Shown here: positions 1 through 8,100 of the stretch, one piece after another
Position numbering within the stretch: the first letter of the stretch is position 1
Layout: each line of letters opens with the position of its first letter
Origin: Rickettsiales bacterium
GTDB lineage: Bacteria; Pseudomonadota; Alphaproteobacteria; Rickettsiales; Anaplasmataceae
NCBI GenBank assembly: GCA_031284675.1
Contig: JAITXQ010000005.1
Location: forward strand, 1-13,259
Reading direction: 5' to 3'
Length of the DNA: 13,259 nt
Position numbers and translations under genes: made by a program
Notes under the pieces: model-generated
Database searches by the model: none
Told to the model about the DNA's origin: nothing
Seen by the model: the letters and a program-made list of their open reading frames with translations, nothing else

Positions 1-1
1 T

Positions 2-181
2 TTGCTGAGAAAAAGGTCCATCATTGAGACGGTTTTTGGCTACCTCAAAAATAGACTTGAAATTGAACATACTCGCCATAGATCTCCTGTTAATTTCTTG
101 GTTCACATCTTTTCTACTCTTATTTCCTATTCCGTGAAATCCAAAAAGCCTTCCATTTCCTATACTTTCTTCCTTCCTTAA
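2..181 (+). CDS. IS982-type transposase, C-terminal end (5' part lies outside the window)
   Basis: This frame is open from the left edge to a TAA at 179-181 and gives the last 59 residues of a transposase. It contains RKRSIIETVFGYLKN, then IEHTRHRSPVNFLVH, and ends KSKKPSISYTFFLP. The IETVF..LKN block followed by E-H-(S/T)-R-H-R-S and a KKPS tail is what I know from the C-terminal part of IS982-family DDE transposases, where the E of IET would be the last catalytic acid. The gene ends 56 bases before the stop of the opposing pccB, so the element sits just downstream of pccB. The bases after the stop (from about 183, ccagaattagcg) may be the terminal inverted repeat, but the other end of the element is not in view. 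Whether the full element is intact cannot be judged. Confidence 0.75.
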   Translation: MLRKRSIIETVFGYLKNRLEIEHTRHRSPVNFLVHIFSTLISYSVKSKKPSISYTFFLP

Positions 182-237
182 TCCAGAATTAGCGTTTAAA
201 GTGCTCTGATTGGCTACAAAGTTTAAAAGAACCAAGG

Positions 238-1764
238 TTACAGAGGAAGATTATCATGCTTTTTCCATATCCTTTCTACTTTCTTATTTTTCAATAGCTC
301 TAGTGTTTTGCGAAAGTGATACCTTGTTTTACTTGGCACTATTATATCATCAATATATCCATGCGATGCAGCAAAAAATGGGTTAGCAAATTTTTCTTTA
401 TATTCTTTAATCAGTGTTTGTTGATCTTTTTCGTGTCGAAATATAATCTCAACTGCACTTTCAGGTCCCATTACAGCTATTTCAGCAGTTGGCCAAGCAT
501 AACTTACATCACCTTTTAAATGTTTCGAGTTCATAACAATATATGCACCACCATATGCTTTTCTAGTGATAAGGCTAATTTTCGGCACGGTCGCTTCAGC
601 GTAAGCGTAAAGCAGTTTCGCTCCGTGTTGTATTATATTATTGTATTCTTGATTTGTACCGGGTAAAAAACCAGGAACATCAATAAGTGTGATGATCGGA
701 ATGTTAAATGCGTCACAAAACCTCACAAACCTTGCAGCTTTTCTTGAAGAATCAATATCCAAACATCCTGCAAGGTGCATAGGTTGATTTGCAACAATGC
801 CAACAGTATTCCCTCCAATTCTACCAAAACCAATTATGATATTACGAGCAAAATCAGGTTTTAGTTCAAAGAATTTCCTTCCATCACAAACTTTTTCAAT
901 GAGTTCGTACATATCGTAAGGAGTATTGGGATTGATAGGAATCAAAGTATTTAAAGATTCATCAATGTCATCAACATCGTCGCAGGTTGATAAGGATTTC
1001 GGTGATTCTTGATTGTTTGCTGGTAAGAAAGTAAAGAATTCACGTATTTTTAGCAGCATTTCAACATCATTATTAAACGCAAAATCTGCCACTCCTGTTT
1101 TACTTGTATGAATTTTTGCACCACCGAGATCTTCATGGCTTACGTCTTCATATGTGACTTTTTTTACTACATCTGGTCCGGTTATAAACATGTATGAACT
1201 ATTTTTTACCATGAAAGTAAAGTCAGTTAATGCTGGGGAATAAACTGCACCACCAGCACATGGTCCCATAATTAAAGAAATTTGTGGTATAACGCCTGAT
1301 GCATTTACGTTTCTTTGAAAAATTTCTCCATAACCAGCAAGGGAATTTACCCCTTCCTGAATTCTGGCTCCACCAGAATCATTTAGCCCAATTACAGGAA
1401 CTCTAGCATTAATTGCCATATCCATAATTTTGCATATCTTTTTTGCATGTGATGCACCAAGTGAACCACCAAAAATAGTAAAGTCCTGAGAATAAACAAA
1501 AACTTTTTTACCATAAATAGTACCATAACCGATTACAACCCCATCACCTAAAAAATTAGCATTTTGCATGCCAAGGTCAGTTGCATGATGCTTCACGAAT
1601 TTATCGTATTCCTCAAACGAATTTTCATCGAGTAACACACTGAGCCTTTCTCTAGCAGTTAATTTCCCTTTTTCGTGTTGTTTGTTAATCCTGTCAGAAC
1701 CACCTCCTTTTTCAGCTTCCAGTGCTTTAGCTTGTAGGTTGTCTAGTGTTTTAAAATTTTGCAT
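238..1764 (-). CDS. pccB: Propionyl-CoA carboxylase beta (carboxyltransferase) subunit
   Basis: Cytoplasmic carboxyltransferase subunit of the biotin-dependent propionyl-CoA carboxylase. It moves carboxyl from carboxybiotin on the alpha subunit to propionyl-CoA, giving methylmalonyl-CoA. The 508 residues match the usual family length of about 510. Both crotonase-like halves are visible. The N half has [45 protein letters not shown] and [19 protein letters not shown] with DLGGAKIH. The C half has [23 protein letters not shown] and [17 protein letters not shown] sequence ([19 protein letters not shown]). The ATG at 1764 gives the expected N-terminus; no good ribosome binding site is seen. The biotin-carrying alpha subunit is not in the window. 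An acetyl- or methylcrotonyl-CoA carboxyltransferase is possible by fold, but the pattern fits propionyl-CoA best. bioY about 8 kb away could supply the cofactor. Confidence 0.93.
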   Translation of the reverse strand: MQNFKTLDNLQAKALEAEKGGGSDRINKQHEKGKLTARERLSVLLDENSFEEYDKFVKHHATDLGMQNANFLGDGVVIGYGTIYGKKVFVYSQDFTIFGGSLGASHAKKICKIMDMAINARVPVIGLNDSGGARIQEGVNSLAGYGEIFQRNVNASGVIPQISLIMGPCAGGAVYSPALTDFTFMVKNSSYMFITGPDVVKKVTYEDVSHEDLGGAKIHTSKTGVADFAFNNDVEMLLKIREFFTFLPANNQESPKSLSTCDDVDDIDESLNTLIPINPNTPYDMYELIEKVCDGRKFFELKPDFARNIIIGFGRIGGNTVGIVANQPMHLAGCLDIDSSRKAARFVRFCDAFNIPIITLIDVPGFLPGTNQEYNNIIQHGAKLLYAYAEATVPKISLITRKAYGGAYIVMNSKHLKGDVSYAWPTAEIAVMGPESAVEIIFRHEKDQQTLIKEYKEKFANPFFAASHGYIDDIIVPSKTRYHFRKTLELLKNKKVERIWKKHDNLPL

Positions 1765-1827
1765 GTAATAAAGTAGTTTTTAGATTAGTTGTAAAAACCT
1801 TATTAAGCTTACAAACTCTATTAACTA

Positions 1828-1866
1828 TATACATACACTGTTGCTATATGCAACAGTGTATGTATA
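1828..1866. repeat. Perfect 17-bp inverted repeat (hairpin) in the pccB upstream spacer
   Basis: The left arm tatacatacactgttgc (1828-1844) and the right arm gcaacagtgtatgtata (1850-1866) are exact reverse complements around a 5-base loop, tatat. The element lies between the start of pccB and the stop of the broken minus-strand gene, 7 bases past that stop. Neither strand has a T run after the stem, so it is not a standard intrinsic terminator, although it could protect the 3' end of the upstream transcript. Short dispersed palindromes are known in Wolbachia genomes, so a copy of such an element is a reasonable guess. No second copy is seen in this window. Confidence 0.85.
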
Positions 1867-1873
1867 GTAATGA

Positions 1874-2236
1874 TTAATGCGCTGGTAATCCCTGGCCACT
1901 ACTTTGAGAATGCTGCACACTTTCTAGAGCAAAAAGAGGTGGACTAACTTCACTGTTTTTCATTTGCACAAAACTTTTAGCAGCCTCAACAACTTTGCTT
2001 ATACGAGGTTCTTCTTCTAGTTCTTTACAGCACTCTGAGAAGATTTTACAATTTTCCTCATCCATATAGACCATTATTTTGCCAAAGCTTGAGGCATTTT
2101 CAGAAGATAAAATCACTTCAATTTTTTTATCATCCCCCACTTTAAAAGTCATTTTTACTTTGCCTTTCATATCATGATATTGTCCATTTTGTATTCGGAT
2201 TACATTACCTTCTCCAATTTCCAGTGCTCCATCCAA
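1874..2236 (-). CDS. Hypothetical protein, C-terminal half of the frameshifted gene
   Basis: This is the 3' half if translated on its own. The frame is open from 2452, but the first usable start is a TTG at 2236, giving 120 residues; no Shine-Dalgarno sequence precedes it, so independent translation is doubtful. The sequence between 2236 and 2403, including the C-x2-C pair, reads as continuous protein with the part below, which supports it being the tail of the gene above. It ends in a flexible S/Q/H-rich stretch (SVQHSQSSGQGLPAH). No family recognised. Confidence 0.35.
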   Translation of the reverse strand: MDGALEIGEGNVIRIQNGQYHDMKGKVKMTFKVGDDKKIEVILSSENASSFGKIMVYMDEENCKIFSECCKELEEEPRISKVVEAAKSFVQMKNSEVSPPLFALESVQHSQSSGQGLPAH

Positions 2237-2379
2237 ATTTTGAAATTCTGGATTACTTAGAAATTTTCCAGGAGTAATAACACTTTCCTCTGGACATTTT
2301 ACACAATAAAATTCATTGTCTCTTTCGACTACAACTCCTTCTTTTTTGTCATTTTCAATACTATCACGTACAATTTCTT

Positions 2380-2934
2380 TTAGACCTGCAAGTAGTTGTC
2401 GCGTTTTTTCATTATATCGACTGGCAGTACTTTTGAAGCTCTTGTGCTTACATCATTACCTTTTGAAACTAGATTGGACATTTCTAACCAAAAAGGTTGT
2501 AGGTTGCTTTTTCCAGCCTCAGTAACGTTTGCATCGTTCTCCATGAGGTGGCGTAAGATCAGTATCGAATAATCTATTATTGATAACTTTTCTCCTTCTT
2601 GGAGTACATCAATATGGCACGGCACACTAAACATGCCCTTGTTCTTTTTTGCATTTCTTATAGATTCTCGAAATCTCTTTGCTAAATTTTCTATGGCTTC
2701 ATTATTAGGTAGGTGTTCCGAGTTGTTATATGAGATAAGAGCTTCATGTATTTCACGCAATGTACTTGAAATGTTTTCTTCCATATGTTCATTAATATGT
2801 CCATAAATTGTTGTGCTCGACTGCGAAGTTCCTGTTCCTTTTGGGTGTTCTGTGCTATGTGAATACCCTTGTTGTTCTAACTTTTTATTACCTACACTTT
2901 CTATTTGGTCTAATATTGGTATAAATAACCCCAT
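2380..2934 (-). CDS. Hypothetical protein, N-terminal half of the frameshifted gene
   Basis: This is the 184-residue product expected if the shift at 2404-2409 is real and not corrected. The start is ATG 2934, opening MGLFIPILDQIESVG. A polar stretch rich in S, T, H and G follows, then helical sequence with many charged residues (for example NLAKRFRESIRNAKKNKG and IDYSILILRHLMEND). The last ten residues after the A run (about RDNYLQV) are probably out of the ancestral frame. A possible promoter lies just upstream on the same strand, so this half is the part most likely to be expressed. Function unknown. Confidence 0.5.
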   Translation of the reverse strand: MGLFIPILDQIESVGNKKLEQQGYSHSTEHPKGTGTSQSSTTIYGHINEHMEENISSTLREIHEALISYNNSEHLPNNEAIENLAKRFRESIRNAKKNKGMFSVPCHIDVLQEGEKLSIIDYSILILRHLMENDANVTEAGKSNLQPFWLEMSNLVSKGNDVSTRASKVLPVDIMKKRDNYLQV

Positions 2935-2971
2935 TTTACATAATAATCTAAGACAAAAATATCTTAAATCT

Positions 2972-2999
2972 AGAATATTTATATGATTTGTAAAGTCAA
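2972..2999 (-). promoter_or_regulatory. Candidate sigma-70 promoter for the minus-strand hypothetical gene
   Basis: Read on the minus strand, TTGACT (2999-2994) is followed after 16 bases by TATTCT (2977-2972). This matches the consensus at 5 of 6 and 4 of 6 positions. It would start transcription near 2966, about 30 bases before the ATG at 2934. In such AT-rich DNA the match is only suggestive. Confidence 0.3.
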
Positions 3000-3022
3000 T
3001 AGTTAAATTGAAAAATTTTGGT

Positions 3023-3028
3023 TATAAT
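3023..3028 (+). promoter_or_regulatory. Candidate -10 element for the der-dsbB-coq7 set
   Basis: A full TATAAT lies 29 bases before the der ATG. No convincing -35 hexamer is found 16-18 bases upstream (TTGAAA at 3008-3013 is too close), so this is a partial match. It faces away from the candidate promoter of the divergent hypothetical gene in the same 123-base spacer. Confidence 0.3.
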
Positions 3029-3057
3029 TTACTTTACATAGAAGATATCCTTAAATT

Positions 3058-4383
3058 ATGCTAAAAATTGCTATAGTAGGCCTGCCAAATGCTGGCAAAT
3101 CAACCCTTTTTAACAGATTGGTGGACAGAAAAGCAGCAGTAGTCAGTAATATTCCGGGAGTGACGAGGGATAGACGAGAAGGAATAGGAAGAATTAGCGA
3201 TTTGGAGTTTAAAGTTATAGATACAGGAGGATGGAACGACCAAACTAATTTTTCACTACAAGTTATTGAGCAAATCGAATTTTCTTTATCCAATTCAAAC
3301 ATAATTTTTTTTCTTGTTGATGCAAAAGCGCAAAATGAGCAGAACAAAGAATTTGCAAAGTGGCTGAAGAAAAAAACGAATAAACCTGTAATACTAATAG
3401 CAAATAAATGCGAGAGTTATGAGTCCGAAAATGTTGATTATTTGCAGTTTTTTGATTTCATAGGTCCGGTATATATCTCTGCCGAGCATAATCTTGGCAT
3501 AGTTGATCTTTATGATGCGCTGGCTAATACTATTAAAGATTTAAATGAAAATAATAAGTTATGTGAGAGTGAGTCTAGCAAATTAAGAATTGCAATCATC
3601 GGTCGTCCGAATGTTGGCAAGTCAACTTTTTTAAATAGCTTACTTACAGAAAACAGAGTAATAGTGAATTCAGAGCCAGGCACAACACGTGATTCTGTAG
3701 ATATTATATACGATCATAATGGAGAGCTAATTACTCTTATTGATACTGCAGGGATTCGAAGAAAAGCTAATGTTACAGATAAATTAGAGTCAAGGTTTGT
3801 TGAGAAAAGTATGGAATCAATCAAGCGCTCTCATGTTGTGATTTTGATGCTGGATTCTCTGCTTGGCATTGAACAGCAGGATTTGTCAATTGGTGAAGCT
3901 GCAATCAAAGGAGGGAAGGGAATTATCGTTATTTTAAACAAGTGGGATTTAATAAATAAAAATGACAGAAGTAAATTAATAAAATTTATAAAGCAACAGG
4001 AAGTAACTAGGTTATTCTTGGAAGTGCCAACTATAACAATTTCTGCGTTGAAAGGTATGCGCTGCAGTGATGTGATAGATAAATGCCTTGAAGTGAATGA
4101 ATCTTTGAACAAGAAGATCAGCACTGCAAAACTGAATAAGTGGCTCATAGATGCTGTAGGAAAACATTCTCACCCTCTTGTAAAAGGTAGAGCAGTTAAA
4201 ATGAAGTACATTGCTCAAATTGGCACTAAACCCCCAGCTTTTTCTTTAGTATGCAATATACCTGAAAGTGTCGATGAAAGTTATAAACGCTATTTGATTA
4301 ATGATCTTAGAAAAAATTTTTTTGCAGACGGTGTACCAGTTAGGCTACTTTTGAAAAAAAATAAAAATCCCTATGTAAAATGA
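3058..4383 (+). CDS. der: Ribosome-assembly GTPase Der (EngA)
   Basis: Essential GTPase that helps mature the large ribosomal subunit in the cytoplasm. Two tandem G domains are clear. The first has the P-loop GLPNAGKST at about residues 8-16, DTGGW and NKCE. The second has GRPNVGKST near residue 182, DTAGI and NKWD. A C-terminal KH-like domain follows, including HPLVKGRAVKMKYIAQ and KPPAFSLVCN. The length of 441 residues is normal. NKCE in place of NKxD in the first domain also occurs in alphaproteobacterial relatives, as far as I recall, so I do not regard it as damage. The ATG at 3058 puts the P-loop at the expected distance from the N-terminus. The stop TGA overlaps the ATG of dsbB (ATGA, 4380-4383), which points to coupled translation. 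Confidence 0.96.
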   Translation: MLKIAIVGLPNAGKSTLFNRLVDRKAAVVSNIPGVTRDRREGIGRISDLEFKVIDTGGWNDQTNFSLQVIEQIEFSLSNSNIIFFLVDAKAQNEQNKEFAKWLKKKTNKPVILIANKCESYESENVDYLQFFDFIGPVYISAEHNLGIVDLYDALANTIKDLNENNKLCESESSKLRIAIIGRPNVGKSTFLNSLLTENRVIVNSEPGTTRDSVDIIYDHNGELITLIDTAGIRRKANVTDKLESRFVEKSMESIKRSHVVILMLDSLLGIEQQDLSIGEAAIKGGKGIIVILNKWDLINKNDRSKLIKFIKQQEVTRLFLEVPTITISALKGMRCSDVIDKCLEVNESLNKKISTAKLNKWLIDAVGKHSHPLVKGRAVKMKYIAQIGTKPPAFSLVCNIPESVDESYKRYLINDLRKNFFADGVPVRLLLKKNKNPYVK

Positions 4384-4907
4384 ATACTCTGCTTTATACT
4401 TTCAGGGGTCTTTGTAATAATTTACTTAAAGTTATGTGTAATAATTCCAGAATTCCTGCAATCTTTCTGCTGTCGAGTGCCGCTGCTCTAATTTTTGCAT
4501 ATGTGCTAGAATATTTTTTCAATATGCTGCCTTGTGAGCTATGTATATACGAGCGAATAGTTTACTATATCGCCGGATTACTTGCAGTAGCGTGCATGCT
4601 TAAAAACAACAAAATTCTAATCTATGCAATGTTTTGCAGTTATCTCGTAGGTGCAATAATATCTTTTTACCATGTAGGCCTTGAGCTTCATTGGTTTCAT
4701 GACATTTTAGGATGCACAGAGCAAGCAAGTGGTAACGCTAGTGTAGAAGAGCTCAGAAATAACCTGTTGAATCCTAATTACTCTCCATCTTGTGACAGAC
4801 CTCATTATATTTTAGGTGTTTCCTTAGCAACATGGAATTTGATCTATTCATTAGTAGTTCTGTTCGTGTCGGGTAAGATGTATGCAGAGAGAAAAAAGAC
4901 TAAATAA
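4380..4907 (+). CDS. dsbB: Disulfide bond formation protein, DsbB family
   Basis: Inner-membrane oxidase that reoxidises the periplasmic thiol oxidase DsbA and passes the electrons to ubiquinone. Of the 175 residues, four hydrophobic segments can be traced (about 25-47, 60-75, 79-99 and 144-165). The first cysteine pair is C52-E-L-C55 just after the first segment. The second pair, C112 and C138, lies in the large loop before the last segment, as expected for DsbB. An arginine follows the CELC motif (ER, residue 59). The start overlaps the der stop by ATGA; an internal ATG at residue 19 is a possible shorter start. The 3' end overlaps coq7 by 26 bases. Wolbachia envelope proteins rich in disulfides are the likely end beneficiaries, but that is inference. 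Confidence 0.88.
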   Translation: MNTLLYTFRGLCNNLLKVMCNNSRIPAIFLLSSAAALIFAYVLEYFFNMLPCELCIYERIVYYIAGLLAVACMLKNNKILIYAMFCSYLVGAIISFYHVGLELHWFHDILGCTEQASGNASVEELRNNLLNPNYSPSCDRPHYILGVSLATWNLIYSLVVLFVSGKMYAERKKTK

Positions 4908-5424
4908 TTTAAGGTACAACGGTAGTAAATTTTTACAGCAGGCAATAAGAGTAAATCATGCTGGGGAATATGGAGCTATTTGCATTTATTCTGGTCAAAA
5001 ATTTATTCTTAAAAAATCTTCTATAATTAATGAAATAATTGAAATGGAAGAGCAGGAAAAAAAACATTTTCACTATTTTAATGAGAAAATTAAAGAGCAA
5101 AAAGTTCGTCCTACTGTTTTGTTGTCAGTTTGGCGTGTTTTGGGAGTGTCACTTGGCGTTGTCACTGCAGTTATGGGTGAAAAAGCTGCTATGGCTTGCA
5201 CTGCTGCAGTTGAGGAAGTGATAGGAGAGCACTATAAAGAGCAAGTTTCACATTTAGAGGATGGAGAATTAAAAGAAACTGTCAGTAAATTTTGCGATGA
5301 GGAGTTGGAACACAGAGACATTGCAATTGAACACAATGCTGAAGGTGCATTTGGTTACAACATCTTATCTTCATTTATCAAAACAGGCTGCAAAGCTGCT
5401 ATTTACTTGTCTAAGTTAATTTAA
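4882..5424 (+). CDS. coq7: Demethoxyubiquinone hydroxylase Coq7
   Basis: Di-iron monooxygenase that hydroxylates the ring of demethoxyubiquinone in the late steps of ubiquinone synthesis, acting at the membrane face. The carboxylate-bridged ligand set is visible: E29 in NHAGEYGA, E59-x2-H62 in EQEKKHFHYF, a glutamate in AAVEEVIGEHYKEQ, and E-x2-H in DEELEHRDIAIEH. The length (180 residues) suits the single-domain bacterial form. The ATG at 4882 lies inside the end of dsbB, and no later in-frame ATG precedes the essential NHAGE motif, so the overlap is probably real. Its place behind dsbB is notable because DsbB uses ubiquinone as electron acceptor. Confidence 0.93.
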   Translation: MQREKRLNNLRYNGSKFLQQAIRVNHAGEYGAICIYSGQKFILKKSSIINEIIEMEEQEKKHFHYFNEKIKEQKVRPTVLLSVWRVLGVSLGVVTAVMGEKAAMACTAAVEEVIGEHYKEQVSHLEDGELKETVSKFCDEELEHRDIAIEHNAEGAFGYNILSSFIKTGCKAAIYLSKLI

Positions 5425-5577
5425 CTGATGCTTTCTATTTCTCCATTATGTTTAATCCGCTGCAAAGCAGCTATAATTCAGAAAAGTAAGAAAGATAAGA
5501 ATGCTTTTTTGGTAAAATAAAGTAAACAAATGAACCTTGCATTTTGTCTGAATTATTGATACCCTGAGTAAAGAAGT

Positions 5578-5651
5578 CGGGGCGTAGCGCAGCTTGGTAG
5601 CGCATTTGGTTTGGGACCAAAGGGTCGGGAGTTCAAATCTCTCCGCCCCGA
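5578..5651 (+). tRNA. tRNA-Pro (anticodon UGG)
   Basis: A full cloverleaf of 74 bases. The acceptor stem pairs CGGGGCG (5578-5584) with CGCCCCG (5644-5650), with A as discriminator at 5651. The D stem is GCGC/GCGC (5587-5590 and 5600-5603). The anticodon stem TTTGG/CCAAA encloses the loop TTTGGGA with TGG at 5612-5614. The T arm contains GTTCAAATC. The 3' CCA is not encoded. UGG can read all proline codons by wobble. Confidence 0.96.
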
Positions 5652-5657
5652 TTTAGT

Positions 5658-5691
5658 AGAAGTTTTAACGCTTTTAATAGTTAGAACTTTT
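5658..5691 (+). terminator. Weak hairpin after tRNA-Pro, possible terminator
   Basis: AAGTTTTAAC (5660-5669) pairs with GTTAGAACTT (5680-5689) with one G-U pair around a 10-base loop, and can be extended by two weak pairs. It is followed by only two T before AAAGG and the stem is AT-rich, so it is a poor intrinsic terminator. Its place between the tRNA and the next promoter is what one would expect of one. Confidence 0.25.
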
Positions 5692-5740
5692 AAAGGTATT
5701 TTAGCCATATTGCAGCTTAACGCTCAAGTTTATAAAATAA

Positions 5741-5769
5741 TTGACAATGTTAATTTTCTAATTTATAAG
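5741..5769 (+). promoter_or_regulatory. Near-consensus sigma-70 promoter for rpsU-sucC-sucD
   Basis: TTGACA (5741-5746) is followed after exactly 17 bases by TATAAG (5764-5769), matching the consensus at 6 of 6 and 5 of 6 positions. Transcription would start near 5776, leaving a leader of about 30 bases that carries the rpsU ribosome binding site. This is the best promoter match in the window. Confidence 0.7.
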
Positions 5770-5790
5770 TAGATTCTAAAATGATTACCG

Positions 5791-5798
5791 AAGGAGGT
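5791..5798 (+). promoter_or_regulatory. Full-length Shine-Dalgarno sequence of rpsU
   Basis: AAGGAGGT lies seven bases before the TTG at 5806 and is complementary to the standard 3' end of 16S rRNA. Most other genes here have weak or no such site. It decides the TTG as the start of rpsU. The site sits inside a tiny frame, ATG 5781 to TGA 5813, that overlaps the rpsU start. Confidence 0.85.
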
Positions 5799-5805
5799 AT
5801 AGAGT

Positions 5806-6006
5806 TTGATTGAAGTATCAGTTCATTATGGTGATGTAGACAGAGCTCTTCCAGTGTTAAAAAAAACAATTCAAAAGGAAGGAAGAGGGTTGAAAATGAA
5901 AAAAAAATACCATGAAAAAAAATCAGAAAAAAGAGCTAAAAAGAAAGCTGAAGCAAGAAAAAAGAGGCACCAGCAGGAATGTAGAAGACAGCGTTACGGT
6001 TGGTAA
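5806..6006 (+). CDS. rpsU: Small ribosomal subunit protein bS21
   Basis: Small basic protein of the 30S platform, near the anti-Shine-Dalgarno end of 16S rRNA, needed for efficient initiation. The 66 residues show the S21 pattern: an N-terminal strand (MIEVSVHYGDVDRALPVL), a helix (LKKTIQKEGRG), then a lysine/arginine-rich tail ending KKRHQQECRRQRYGW. The start is TTG at 5806, fixed by the perfect Shine-Dalgarno sequence seven bases upstream and by alignment to the family N-terminus. sucC begins 29 bases after the stop with no terminator between, so the three genes probably share the promoter at 5741-5769. Confidence 0.92.
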   Translation: MIEVSVHYGDVDRALPVLKKTIQKEGRGLKMKKKYHEKKSEKRAKKKAEARKKRHQQECRRQRYGW

Positions 6007-6017
6007 TTTTTTAATAG

Positions 6018-7196
<1,179 letters not shown>

Positions 7197-7199
7197 AGC

Positions 7200-8087
7200 A
7201 TGTCCGTTTTAGTAAACAAAGATACAAGATTAATATGCCAGGGTTTTACTGGTGCACAAGGTACATTTCATTCAGAGCAAGCTATTGGCTACGGGACGAA
7301 AATGGTTGGCGGTGTAACTCCCAGAAAGGGTGGAAGCACTCACCTCAATTTACCGGTTTTTAATACTGTAGTAGAAGCGAAAGAAAAAACTAATGCTAAT
7401 GCCACGGTAATATATGTACCTGCTAAATTTGCTGCCGCTGCAATACTTGAAGCAATAGATGCAAAAATAGAGTTGATAGTTTGTATTACAGAGGGTATTC
7501 CTATACTTGATATGGTGAAAGTTAAGCGCGCGCTTGTTGGTTCAAACAGTCGATTGATTGGACCCAACTGCCCGGGAATTATTACACCTGAAGAATGCAA
7601 AATAGGAATTATGCCAGGGCATATTCACAAGCGTGGACATATAGGAATTATGTCTCGTTCTGGAACTTTAACTTATGAGGCAGTAGCGCAAACAACTGCT
7701 GTTGGTCTTGGCCAATCTACATGTATCGGAATTGGGGGAGATCCTGTGCACGGTATGACATTTGTTGACTGCATGGAGCTCTTTTTAAAAGATGATGATA
7801 CTCATGGTATTGTGGTCATTGGTGAAATAGGTGGAGATGAAGAAGAGGATGTAGCACATTTTGTGAAAACAGAAAAAACTAAAAAGCCAATTGTTAGTTT
7901 TGTAGCAGGTCAAACAGCACCTTCAGGAAGACGTATGGGGCACGCTGGAGCGATTATCTCTTCCAGCGGTGGAAGTGCTGGTGCAAAGCTAGAGGTTATG
8001 AAAAGTGCTGGTATTGCAATTGCTGAAACTCCCGCAGTGATTGGTAAGAAGGTGTTGGAAGTTATGCATCAGGCTCAAGTTGCCTAA
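7200..8087 (+). CDS. sucD: Succinyl-CoA synthetase alpha subunit
   Basis: Partner of SucC; it binds CoA and carries the histidine that is phosphorylated during the reaction. The 295 residues start [24 protein letters not shown] in outline, the CoA-binding Rossmann N-terminus. [30 protein letters not shown] and GIGGDP follow. The active-site histidine is H248 in [12 protein letters not shown]. All expected motifs are present and the length is normal. The stop is only 13 bases from the stop of the convergent dapF; the spacer holds a 5-bp palindrome (TAATC-TAG-GATTA) but no clear terminator. Confidence 0.97.
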   Translation: MSVLVNKDTRLICQGFTGAQGTFHSEQAIGYGTKMVGGVTPRKGGSTHLNLPVFNTVVEAKEKTNANATVIYVPAKFAAAAILEAIDAKIELIVCITEGIPILDMVKVKRALVGSNSRLIGPNCPGIITPEECKIGIMPGHIHKRGHIGIMSRSGTLTYEAVAQTTAVGLGQSTCIGIGGDPVHGMTFVDCMELFLKDDDTHGIVVIGEIGGDEEEDVAHFVKTEKTKKPIVSFVAGQTAPSGRRMGHAGAIISSSGGSAGAKLEVMKSAGIAIAETPAVIGKKVLEVMHQAQVA

Positions 8088-8100
8088 TCTAGGATTAAAG

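Larger units (their letters stand above)
1874..2934 (-). pseudogene. Unrecognised gene split by a one-base frameshift at a six-A run
   Basis: Two minus-strand frames read as one protein broken in the middle. The first starts at ATG 2934 and stops at 2380; the second is open from 2452 to the stop at 1874. They overlap at a run of six T on the plus strand (2404-2409), that is AAAAAA on the coding strand. In the first frame this reads ATG AAA AAA CGC and runs into a stop ten codons later. One extra A gives AAA AAA ACG CGA and joins to KTRQLLAGLKEIVRDS and onward. The repaired protein would have about 353 residues. It is hydrophilic, without signal peptide or membrane segments, and has one C-x2-C pair (FYCVKCPEE) in the second half. 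I do not recognise a family; it may be specific to Wolbachia. A real lesion, a sequencing error, or a frame rescued by slippage cannot be told apart from one sequence. Confidence 0.75.

Noticed and set aside
316..519. Plus-strand frame of 67 codons
   Set aside because: Lies entirely antisense to pccB and has the low-complexity F/I/Y/S make-up of a shadow frame.
2401..2412. Classic A AAA AAC ribosomal frameshift heptamer at the broken gene
   Set aside because: The letters are present, but the zero frame reads AAA AAA C, not A AAA AAC, so the standard heptamer phase is missing. Direction (-1) still fits, so slippage is kept only as an alternative in the finding.
2316..2525. Plus-strand frame of 69 codons
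   Set aside because: Antisense to the frameshifted gene, whose two halves explain the sequence better.
5459..5471. Hairpin GCTGC-AAA-GCAGC after coq7 as terminator
   Set aside because: Five-pair stem without a following T run; the similar TGCAAAGC word inside the coq7 end suggests coincidence or a tiny duplication.
8083..8099. Short palindrome TAATC-TAG-GATTA between sucD and dapF as a two-way terminator
   Set aside because: Only five weak pairs, a 3-base loop and no useful T run.
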